Of a stretch of 64,000 nt of DNA, positions 24,524 through 33,342 are shown one piece after another; the stretch's first letter is position 1; each line of letters begins with the position of its first letter. The stretch comes from Pezicula radicicola (taxonomy: Eukaryota > Ascomycota > Leotiomycetes > Helotiales > Dermateaceae), in the NCBI GenBank assembly GCA_003008705.1, contig PDUO01000010.1, forward strand, positions 248,001 through 312,000, read 5' to 3'. The notes below the pieces were generated by a model, which had not been told where the DNA came from, did not search any database, and saw only the letters and a list, made by a program, of their open reading frames with translations. A program made the position numbers and the translations under genes.

Positions 24524-24872
24524 AGTGAAGTTGAGAGTTTTACTATGGGATAACTTGGTTATGGGTTTTCTTCCAGCCTGCGAGCAATATTCAGCTCTAG
24601 TACATATATACATATCAGAATGGAATATTCACATGATTATGATATGTCTTATTACCCCAACCGTGAAGTTCAATGCGGGGTACGATGCGATGCGAGGTAG
24701 GCTAGTTGCCGACGCGAGCCGGCATATCAGCTGGGTTTCAATGGTTTATTACATCACCTGAATGCGGGGAAGATATAATTCAAGGGTGAGCTCGTTAGTA
24801 AAAATCTATTGCGTCGCAAAATCTTTCACATTAAATTTTTCCCATGATTACAATCTAGCTCCATCATACAAT

Positions 24873-26341
24873 ATGCCAGTAACCAAATTCAGCGTTGTCG
24901 AGAAATATTCTTACTTGGAAGGATTTGGTGGCTATCACCAGTACGTATTTCATCATTCACTTAGTTTTCAGTTTTTATTCAATTAAAGAATGGTAGAGAC
25001 TAACAACTTCATGTTAGATCCGAAGCTGTACCGGGAGCAAACCCAATTGGAGCGAACACTCCTCAAATTCCTCCTTACGGTCTCAGTACCGAGAGAATCT
25101 CAGGAACCTCCTTCACAGCACCACGAGACAAAAACTTACAAACATGGCTATACCGTGTGACTTCCTCGCTTGAGCATAGTGAATTCACGCCGTATTCCAC
25201 ATCTGTCTCCCAAACCAGCGTGCAAGAATCAACACTTCATCTCTCTCCTAATGCCTTCCGTTGGCCGAATTTCCCTATTTCCCCAAATAATGACTGGATC
25301 TCCGGACAAAATGTTCTCTGCTCTTCCAGCTCCCCATCAACAAAGACAGGCCTTAGTTACATTATTTATGCTGCAGACAAAGATATGGCAGAACAGATGG
25401 TCTTTGCTTCTTCTGACGGCGACTTCCTGATTATACCCCAAGCTGGCGTACTCGATATTCAAACCGAGCTTGGTAATCTTCTAGTCAGGCAGAATGAAAT
25501 CGCAGTCATCCCAAGAGGGATCCGGTACCGTGTAAAGCTGCCAAATGGCCCAGCACGCGGCTATATTTGCGAGTTATATCAAGGACACTTTCAGCTTCCT
25601 AACCTTGGAGCAATTGGATCATGCTCGCTAGCCAACGAACGTGATTTTCAAGTCCCGGTTGCTACATTTGATGGCACCATTGATAATGAAGGCATTGCTC
25701 GGAGTCACCCTTTGACAACAATGGATTGGACGATTGTGACGAAGTACGCTGGCAAGTTGTTCGCATGCACGCAAAACCATACACCTTTCGATGTTGCTGC
25801 ATGGCATGGAACTTACTATCCGTATAAGTATGATCTTGGTCGCTTCAGTGTGCTAGGTAGCGTGCTATATGATCATCCGGATCCAAGTCTCTACACTGTT
25901 CTAACAGCACCGTCGCACCGGGAACCAGGGACATCGATTGTAGATTTTGCAATCCTTCCACCAAGGTGGCAAGTGATGGAGGATACTTATTGGCCGCCGT
26001 ATTATCATCGAAACAGTATGAGCGAGTTTGCTGGGGCTATAATCAACAGTCAGGATATTGGGGGTTTTTGGAATAAGCGAGAGGGCGTGGCGAAATTCAA
26101 GCCGTTTGGTGCCATGTTAAATGGTTCTATGGTGTCACATGGTGCTGATAAGAAAGCCCATGAGAATGCGAGAAAGAAGAATTTGAAGCCAGAGAAGGTG
26201 GGGTTGGAAGGCTTTATGGTGTTTTTACTTGAGAGTGAGTCGATGATGGGATTGACAGAATGGGGCCTGAATGCCCTTGGGAAGATGCCAAGTATCCAGG
26301 CCATGAGGGACCAAACTACTAGCGGAGATCCAAAATTGTAA
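24873..26341 (+). CDS. Homogentisate 1,2-dioxygenase paralogue
   Basis: Member of the homogentisate 1,2-dioxygenase family, non-haem iron enzymes that open aromatic rings. Exons 24873-24940 and 25018-26341 give 463 residues, the normal length; the join restores GGYHQSEAVPGANP. The iron-ligand pattern is kept: H353 in YYHRN, E359 in MSEF and H397 in VSHGAD; the WHG histidine (H286) is also present. The Gly-rich G-G-x-S-L-H block before the last ligand is not recognisable, and the position of its histidine is N391. The expected GGFLPGG stretch is replaced by VAKFKPFGAM. The enzyme is probably active, with a changed substrate pocket. No other tyrosine-degradation gene is nearby, so it is likely a paralogue rather than the housekeeping hmgA. 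Confidence 0.85.
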
Positions 26342-26476
26342 GGGAGTATTGCTGTATTAAAAATGTATTTAGTGGTGTCTAAAGGCATAAGGGAATGTAG
26401 CATCTGATTAAATACATCTTTTTGTTCTTCGACAGATATTGAAGCATTAAGTCAATCTTTCTCCAAACTTCACCGA

Positions 26477-26615
26477 GGAAATTGAAATTGGGGCTTAAAT
26501 GAGCCAGTTATTTACATAAAAAGAATTACTCAAGTAAAGAGAGTTACTCAAACAAGTGAGCTCCTTAAGGAATTTTAGTACTTCAGAGCATCAGGTGTCC
26601 AACTTCAATTTTCAC
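26477..26615. repeat. Short inverted-repeat element, family B, copy 1
   Basis: The left end reads GAAATTGAAATTGGGG; the right end, reverse-complemented, reads GAAAATTGAAGTTGGAC. The inside has AGTGAGTTACTC-like sequence also seen in family A. A related copy is at about 35980-36087, where AGGTGTCCCAACTTCAATTT matches the right end here (AGGTGTCCAACTTCAATTT). Ends are approximate and there is no coding capacity. Confidence 0.5.
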
Positions 26616-26679
26616 GGCGAGCAAGCTCTCTGAAAACACACTTAATTTTAAGCGACTGCGCTTTATACCCGATGGTGAA

Positions 26680-26696
26680 CTCCGATATTCCCGGAG
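26680..26696. promoter_or_regulatory. CTCCG-N7-CGGAG inverted repeat upstream of PL26-like gene
   Basis: The sequence CTCCGATATTCCCGGAG is a perfect 5-bp inverted repeat with a 7-bp spacer, about 320 bp before the start codon. Inverted CCG/CGG triplets are typical Zn2Cys6 dimer sites. A TAATTTTAAGCGA 13-mer at 26643-26655 lies just before it and is also found upstream of SDR 2. Confidence 0.45.
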
Positions 26697-27013
26697 ATAG
26701 AGTCTTTCGGCGAGGGAATACAAGGTTAATTTTAAGTACTCTGCCCCGCGGCCGTTATTTAACAACGTATTGCATCATGGCGAGGATGCATCACGCCTTC
26801 AGCAAAACCCAAATCTTGGGCTCTTGTGTCTTCATAGTCCACTGGTAACTTTATCGGTCAGTCATCGAATGTAGGAAACAACCCACCAGTTTCTCAGAGC
26901 AAACTAGCTGAGAAAGTAGTTTTAAAGCTCGTCGAATATTCAAACATTTCAGCATATGACTTTCATATTTAACTTTCCACATTTAAACGACGTTCAAAGA
27001 CTTGTGGTGCAAG

Positions 27014-29746
27014 ATGCCTCCGTCAAATCTAAGATGGCTTGAAGGCCCACCGACCCAGAATTTCGGGACGACTTTCGGTCTGCCTTGGACTCGGGGGAGA
27101 TATCAAGCGGACACAACCACATTTACCTGCTATACTAGGAGCGGGACTGCGGTAGCCCTTCAGTCCTGGATTCTAGCATATTGGAACGATGGATCAATTA
27201 AATGGACTGCCCATGCGATTCCAGCATCTATCAATGTGGATGAGGAATATTCAGTCCATGCGAAAGCGGACGTCTGTTCTCGGGATGAATTGTTCGGTTC
27301 TGAGACATCACCAACACTCACAGTAGGAAAAACTGAAAATTACGTTGAAGTTACTACGGGGAAAATAACTGTCCGCTTCTCGACTTCTGGGGGAGTACTT
27401 ATCCAGAATATAACCACAGAATCTGGGAAAGTGACTGCAAGAAATGGAAGACTGGTCTTATTATCACAGTCGTCTGTTCCGCTAGATCATTTACCAGATC
27501 CATCTACGCAATTTTATGAATTTGAAGGAAAGGTTGACGAGGTGATTGCAGAGCAGTCTGGACCTGTGAGAGCTGTTATTGCGATCAAAGGACGGCATCA
27601 CATCATCAAGCCCGAGGAAATCGAAAGCCGCAACCCATGGCTTCCATTTACACTTAGATTCTATCTTTATGCTAATTCCACCGTTATTCGAGTCGCACAT
27701 ACTATTGTCTATGATGGAGATATGAACACTGACTTCATTCGAGGTATTGGCGTTCGATTTGATGTCCCTCTAGAGAATGAGGCTTTTTTTAATCGTCATA
27801 TCAGGATCTCTGGATCGGATGGGGGAATTTTAAGCGAGGCTGTTCAAGGAGTTACAGGTCTTCGCAGAGACCCTGGCTTGGAGATTCGACAGGCACAAGT
27901 AAATGGTAAGCCTACTTTACCACTCGAAGCTTGGAACACTGCTGTTACCTCTCGACTACAATGGGTTCCAACATGGAATGACTATAGTCTATCACAGCTA
28001 TCTTCGGATGGATTTAATCTTCAGAAAAGGACAAAGGAAGGATATTCCTGGGTTAAGATACCAGGTTGTGGAACTCAAGCAGGTGGCCTTGCTTATCTCG
28101 GTGGAGCAAATACTGGAGGTATCGCCCTAGGTATGAGAAATTTCTGGGAACGATATCCGACAGGCATTGATATCCGTAATGCTGCTAAAAGCGTTGGCGA
28201 AATTACCATGTGGCTATATAGCCCTTCAGCCGCACCAATGGACATGCGACAGTACCACGATGGGTTGCATCAGAATACCTATGATGACCAGCTCGATGCG
28301 TTGAACATAACTTACGAAGACTGGGAGTCTGGAACTGGAACACCTTTTGGTGTGGCTCGAACGAACGAGCTCTTCATATTCTCATGTGAGAGAACGCCTG
28401 AAAGTAGCACCCTTACACAACTAACTGAGTATACACGAAATCCACCTATACTTCTACCAGATTCCGAAAATCTACATCAAACAAAGGTCTTTGGTACATA
28501 TTGGTCGCCGTCAAACCACTTAGACTCGACGAAACCTGAAATCAAAAAAATTAAATCGAATCTTGAATTTCTCTTCGACTTTTACCAATTACAAATATCA
28601 CAACAAAAGTGGTACGGGTTCTGGGACCATGGAGACATTATGCACGCTTATGATGTTGATCGTCATACCTGGCGTTATGATGTTGGAGGTTATGCCTGGG
28701 ACAATTCAGAACTATCTCCAGACGTCTGGTTATGGCTTTATTTTTTGCAAACTGGAAGAGCAGATGCATATAGGATGGCAGAAGCACTTACTCGACATAC
28801 CGGCGAAGTTGATGTCTATCATATCGGAGAATACAAAGGCTTAGGAACTCGCCATGGTGTGCAACATTGGAGTGATAGTTGCAAGCAGGGTCGAATTTCA
28901 AATGCTTTGTACCGGAAATATTTCTACTATCTCTCAGGGGGTGATGAAAGAGTAGGGGAGTTGCTACAGGAAGTCCTTGATACAGAAAAAACGTTTGTTG
29001 TCTTGGATCCGTACAGGAAAGTTAGAAGTGACCGCGGCTTTTATAAACCTGATCCGCTCGCTATACATATATCACTAGGGACGGATTGGTCTGCAATGGC
29101 GTCCGCATGGATCATCGAATGCGAAAGAAGAGGGCCTAGGTGGAAGGAGGCCGAGACAAAGCTATTTGCCACAATAGCAGGAATATCTTCTCTGAAAAAT
29201 GGATTTGTCACAGGCTCCGCTACATATAATATTGTGACTGGGAAGCTATTACCACCTCGGCAAGATCCCGAGAACAAAGGATTTGTACAAATCTCACATC
29301 TTTCTGCGATGTTTGGACTCTTCGAAGTCTGTGCAGAAATTATTGATACCTACCCTGCACAACAGACCAAAGAGTTTGAAAAAGCGTGGATTGAGTACTG
29401 TCGCTATTTCAATGGGACAGCTGAAGAGCAGCTCGACCGTTTTGGAGTCAGCTTTGGGAAACTTCAATTGCGCCAAGGTCATTCTCGCCTCACCGCTTAT
29501 GCATCGAGTAGACTTAGAGATAAGGACCTTGCTAAGAAAGCATGGCAACAGTTTAGTCTCGAGGGATACTATGGGCCTGAAGATGGATATGGTCCAGAAA
29601 CTTCTTGGGGTACCACGCGTGTTTCTGCCAGTAAGACTCTAGGGGTTGTCGATGAGGCTCCATGGATATCAACAAATATCACTGCACTGTACGGCATAGC
29701 GGCGATTCAAAATATGGCCCTTATTGGGGAAGCTATTTCTGAATGA
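27014..29746 (+). CDS. Exo-rhamnogalacturonan lyase-like protein (PL26, PcRGLX/YetA-like)
   Basis: A 910-residue single-exon gene of the PcRGLX/YetA-like family, whose characterised fungal member (PcRGLX, CAZy PL26) removes unsaturated disaccharides from rhamnogalacturonan I. The layout fits three domains: an N-terminal beta-sandwich with PWTRGRY and WNDGSIKWTAHA, a central sandwich (about 100-430) and a C-terminal helical toroid (about 450-890) with WYGFWDHGDIMH, RYDVGGYAWDNSE, GLGTRHGVQHWSDS and a GYYGPEDGYGPETSWGTT ending. I start at 27014; the frame is open four codons further up but without an ATG. There is no signal peptide, so it probably acts inside the cell on imported oligomers. The next gene on the strand is an importer-type MFS. 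The family is clear; the lyase activity of this copy is inferred. Confidence 0.85.
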   Translation: MPPSNLRWLEGPPTQNFGTTFGLPWTRGRYQADTTTFTCYTRSGTAVALQSWILAYWNDGSIKWTAHAIPASINVDEEYSVHAKADVCSRDELFGSETSPTLTVGKTENYVEVTTGKITVRFSTSGGVLIQNITTESGKVTARNGRLVLLSQSSVPLDHLPDPSTQFYEFEGKVDEVIAEQSGPVRAVIAIKGRHHIIKPEEIESRNPWLPFTLRFYLYANSTVIRVAHTIVYDGDMNTDFIRGIGVRFDVPLENEAFFNRHIRISGSDGGILSEAVQGVTGLRRDPGLEIRQAQVNGKPTLPLEAWNTAVTSRLQWVPTWNDYSLSQLSSDGFNLQKRTKEGYSWVKIPGCGTQAGGLAYLGGANTGGIALGMRNFWERYPTGIDIRNAAKSVGEITMWLYSPSAAPMDMRQYHDGLHQNTYDDQLDALNITYEDWESGTGTPFGVARTNELFIFSCERTPESSTLTQLTEYTRNPPILLPDSENLHQTKVFGTYWSPSNHLDSTKPEIKKIKSNLEFLFDFYQLQISQQKWYGFWDHGDIMHAYDVDRHTWRYDVGGYAWDNSELSPDVWLWLYFLQTGRADAYRMAEALTRHTGEVDVYHIGEYKGLGTRHGVQHWSDSCKQGRISNALYRKYFYYLSGGDERVGELLQEVLDTEKTFVVLDPYRKVRSDRGFYKPDPLAIHISLGTDWSAMASAWIIECERRGPRWKEAETKLFATIAGISSLKNGFVTGSATYNIVTGKLLPPRQDPENKGFVQISHLSAMFGLFEVCAEIIDTYPAQQTKEFEKAWIEYCRYFNGTAEEQLDRFGVSFGKLQLRQGHSRLTAYASSRLRDKDLAKKAWQQFSLEGYYGPEDGYGPETSWGTTRVSASKTLGVVDEAPWISTNITALYGIAAIQNMALIGEAISE

Positions 29747-30943
29747 GATACTGGAGGGTTACTGCGAGCTTGTTGGATAAGCATGAACTACAACTAAGGT
29801 GTGCTCAGAAGTTGCTCGCTTAATTAAACTACCTACTTGACCTAATGATACGTAAGATAAGCTCAGACTACCCAGGAGCCAAAGGGACTTGTTATCATGG
29901 AAATACAGTAGTAAGAGATTTTCTAGCACACTATCTCTGCACAGTTGATTTGTGCTAGTAGGGCCAGAGCGCGATATGTTGGGATATTTCACCCACAAGG
30001 TTTGTTGTTGCCAAGCCTATATTGCAATTCTAGGGACTCTTCGATGATCCCATACGTGGGATCAGTAGAATATAAACTCCGCTTACTTTTGTAAGTGCAC
30101 GGTGGTAACTGCAGTGTATAGTAGCAAATTGTGAGTTTGTGGCTGGAAGAGTGGATCCAACACCGTCAAGGGTCAAGACACTTTTACCTACCAGCAGTGA
30201 ATACTTTGCGATAACGAACGAAAAGATGCGTCCAGAAAAACCATGATATATATTTATTAACACGAACTCTGCGTATAATTATCTCATTGTGTTCTGGACT
30301 TGGAAATAGTACTGTAGAATGGGCTGACCTCCGCTGAGTCGGAGCTCGGTCGCTAAGCACGCCATTTCCAACCAGAATAACGAGACCAAGTCGGATCAAA
30401 ACCCACCCAACGTCTTTACAGAATTGTCTTGCGTCTCACTCGAAAATACTACCTGCTATACTTTTTGCCAATTTGATTTTGAAGGCGAGAAGGTGCGAAG
30501 GCGAGAAGTTCAACGGACCTCTTTGTCAATATTAGGGCAGAACCTCCGGATCTAGAAACTATGCCACAAGAAATTCCAACACAAAATTGTGATCCATATT
30601 GATGTATCAGGGTTCTAAGTTTGCCAAGAAGGTTTATCCTCCAATCAAGAAGTATGAACAGATAACCACCGTTATTTCTCCATGTGTGTGTACAGAGCAC
30701 GTTCGGAGTACGAGCCGAAAACCATTAGAGATTCACTGTCGCAATTGAGGCTTGGATGGCGTACTAGGCCTCTGCTGATACGAAAGAGATGAGTCTGATT
30801 GACGTTCCATTCCAGATCTTGGATAATAGTTATAAAGACTTACTCTTACCTGGCGAGCTTTCAAGGCTGTGGCCAACAAAGCTTGCTTGTTTAAGCTCTC
30901 GATCACTCTTAGCTTTCGCCACCCGGGTGGAATTTTTTTGAGG
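29747..30943. other. Spacer between PL26-like gene and MFS permease
   Basis: About 1.2 kb with no supported gene. It holds the permease promoter, including the CTCCG-N6-CGGAG inverted repeat at 30329-30344. Confidence 0.55.
30329..30344. promoter_or_regulatory. CTCCG-N6-CGGAG inverted repeat upstream of MFS permease
   Basis: CTCCGCTGAGTCGGAG, a perfect 5-bp inverted repeat with a 6-bp spacer, lies about 600 bp before the permease start. It resembles the site upstream of the PL26-like gene. CTCCGCTRAG is also shared with the SDR 2 promoter, near 16600. Confidence 0.4.
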
Positions 30944-32698
30944 ATGTCCAAGAATCCACAAGCTACAGTCGGCACCAGCGAAGTGGTGCTAGAGTTTGAA
31001 CCAAGCACTCCCGATGATTTTAAAGATCCCAAAGTCTCCGCAGAGGTTCAAAAGTCCGCAATCGCCAAACTCGAAGATCTTGGCGAACTTGCCGAACCGG
31101 ATGAAGAACTTCGATCACCATGGCCATGGGCGCGCAAAGCTCGCCAACCCACAGATCTGAACGCAATTGCAACCCAGAGGAGCGTATTTGACGACCCAGC
31201 CCTTGCAAAATTTTACCTTCCACGAACAGATCACGAGAACTTTAATCGGTTCGATATCTCTGAACGATGGACCTACGGCGAAGAACGAGCTGTCAGACGC
31301 AAAACAGATATTAGGATCTTTCTCTGGATTCTGGTTATGTTCTTTGCTCTCAACATCGACCGTGGAAATCTTGGAAATGCTGTAGCCGACAATCTTTTAG
31401 ACGATCTTGATCTTTCTACCAATGACTACAACAATGCTCAAAACATGTACAGAATTGGGTTTCTGCTATCTGAGATTCCGTCCCAGATGCTCGGCAAAAG
31501 GCTTGGTCCTGATCGCTGGATTCCCGCTCAAATCATTCTGTGGAGTTTTGCAGCTGGTGGACAATTCTTTATGAAGAATAGGGCGGGGTTCTTTGCTTGC
31601 AGGTTCTTGATTGGTATCTTTATGGGAGGTTTCATTCCAGACTCGATACTCTACTTGTCTTACTTTTATAAGAAGACTGAGATGCCCATTCGTCTGGCCT
31701 TTTTTTGGTTTGTCGATTCCATGTCCGGAGTTGTTGGATCGTTCATCGCTTATGGAGTGCTTCACATGCGTGGAGTAGATGGCCGCGCAGGTTGGCGATG
31801 GTTGTTTCTCATCGAAGCGATTATAAGCTTCGTCATCGGCGCTTTGAGCTTTCTTTTCCTTGTTCCGGGTCCAACACAGACCAAAACCTGGTGGAATCCG
31901 AAAGGATACTATACAGAGCGTGAAGAGAAGATCATTGTGAACAGGGTGTTGCGTGATGATCCGTCTAAGGGAGATATGCACAATCGCCAAGCTATCACTC
32001 TCAAAATGCTTTGGCAGAGTTTAGCGGACTATGATCTCTGGCCGGTATACGCCATTGGCCTCTTATTTCAGATTCCCGAATCGCCTCCCAAAGCCTACCT
32101 AACTCTATCCTTGAAAGCCATTGGCTTCAGTACTTTCAACACCACCTTACTCGGTATTCCAATCACCGTTTTTGCATCAATCAACATGCTCTGGGTTACG
32201 TATCTCACAGAGAGATTCCAGCAAAGGGCGATCATTGGTCTTTTATCCCAGGTCTGGGTCCTTCCTTTACTCATCATCGAATATACCTCAGCCGGTACGT
32301 TGTCACACTGGGGACAATACGCCGTTTTATTCTTCCTCCTAGGACAACCTTCCGTACACGCCGCTCAGGTCAGTTGGTGTTCTCGTCTAAGCAACGCCGT
32401 TAGAACGCGTGCAGTAAGTGCAGCACTCTACAACATCACTATTCAGTTATCAGGAATTGCATCCTCGAACATCTATCGATCGGATGACAAGCCTTTGTAT
32501 CATCGAGGAAATGGACAACTTATTGCTATCAATGTGGCTACGATTGCGTTGTATGCCTTTGCAAAAGTTTATTACGTTACGAGAAACAAGACAAAGGAGA
32601 GGAAATGGAACGCGATGACCAAAGAGGAACAAGCTTGGTATCTGGCTAATAACTCCGACCTGGGAAATAAACGTCTAGATTTTCTGTTTGATAGTTAG
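30944..32698 (+). CDS. MFS permease, allantoate-permease (Dal5/ACS) type
   Basis: A 584-residue single-exon transporter of the anion:cation symporter branch, which includes Dal5, nicotinate and pantothenate permeases; expected in the plasma membrane with about 12 helices. Signature segments are a long charged N-terminal arm, FALNIDRGNLGNAVAD in helix 1, YRIGFLLSEIPSQML, GPDRWIPAQIILWS, CRFLIGIFMGGFIPD and GRAGWRWLFLIE. The ATG at 30944 gives the usual arm length; a longer open frame begins without an ATG. Substrates of this branch are small organic anions and vitamins and cannot be read from sequence. Its place just downstream of the PL26-like enzyme suggests import of an acidic pectin fragment. 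The shared inverted repeat supports this, but it is an inference. Confidence 0.88.
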   Translation: MSKNPQATVGTSEVVLEFEPSTPDDFKDPKVSAEVQKSAIAKLEDLGELAEPDEELRSPWPWARKARQPTDLNAIATQRSVFDDPALAKFYLPRTDHENFNRFDISERWTYGEERAVRRKTDIRIFLWILVMFFALNIDRGNLGNAVADNLLDDLDLSTNDYNNAQNMYRIGFLLSEIPSQMLGKRLGPDRWIPAQIILWSFAAGGQFFMKNRAGFFACRFLIGIFMGGFIPDSILYLSYFYKKTEMPIRLAFFWFVDSMSGVVGSFIAYGVLHMRGVDGRAGWRWLFLIEAIISFVIGALSFLFLVPGPTQTKTWWNPKGYYTEREEKIIVNRVLRDDPSKGDMHNRQAITLKMLWQSLADYDLWPVYAIGLLFQIPESPPKAYLTLSLKAIGFSTFNTTLLGIPITVFASINMLWVTYLTERFQQRAIIGLLSQVWVLPLLIIEYTSAGTLSHWGQYAVLFFLLGQPSVHAAQVSWCSRLSNAVRTRAVSAALYNITIQLSGIASSNIYRSDDKPLYHRGNGQLIAINVATIALYAFAKVYYVTRNKTKERKWNAMTKEEQAWYLANNSDLGNKRLDFLFDS

Positions 32699-33342
32699 TT
32701 TCGATTAGGCTATCAATGTTAGGAGAGTAGTATTAGAGGTTATAATGTTGCAAGCGCTATAGTGGTATATATGTATGAAATTCTACACGGCCTTATTTCG
32801 CGTGTCGAAAACATTTCGAAATGATGGAATTCAAATGTTGCAGCGAGGTCTAGTCTAATAGTAGGTAGGCTTAAATTTTATTCTGGAGACCTAATTGATG
32901 CATCTAAACAGCCCCTAATATCTATGAATTGGTGCTATTACCAATTTTTTCAAGTGCTTTATGAATTAAGCGATCAATGAGCGCGTCGTCGGCCTCAGGC
33001 CCGTGTAAGGTAGATAGAACTATAGGTACAGGCTAGAACTAGAATTTTTTCTGCAAAGTGTAGTCACTGCCTTCTTAAGAGTCAAAAATAACACTCACAT
33101 GGAAAGCATATTTCGATTTTGAGCATCTCATATTTGGACATCTGCCATTTACGGTGAAACCACTTTGCCATTTTTGCTCGAAAGCGGGGATGTGTGCAGC
33201 GAGATGAACACGATAAGCTAACACTCTTCCCTCACTGCTTTTGAGTTGGTACAGTACAGTTATTCCTATTGCTCTCGTATAACATACCTACGCTCTTTGG
33301 AATAATATCACCAGAAAGTCATCAGTAACAACGAAGCCGAAT
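32699..33342. other. Spacer between permease and M3 pseudogene
   Basis: No supported gene. A stretch near 32935-32985 (TGAATTAAGCGATCAATGAG) resembles the right end of the element in the esterase intron at 56.8 kb, so it may be an old copy of that family. Confidence 0.45.
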
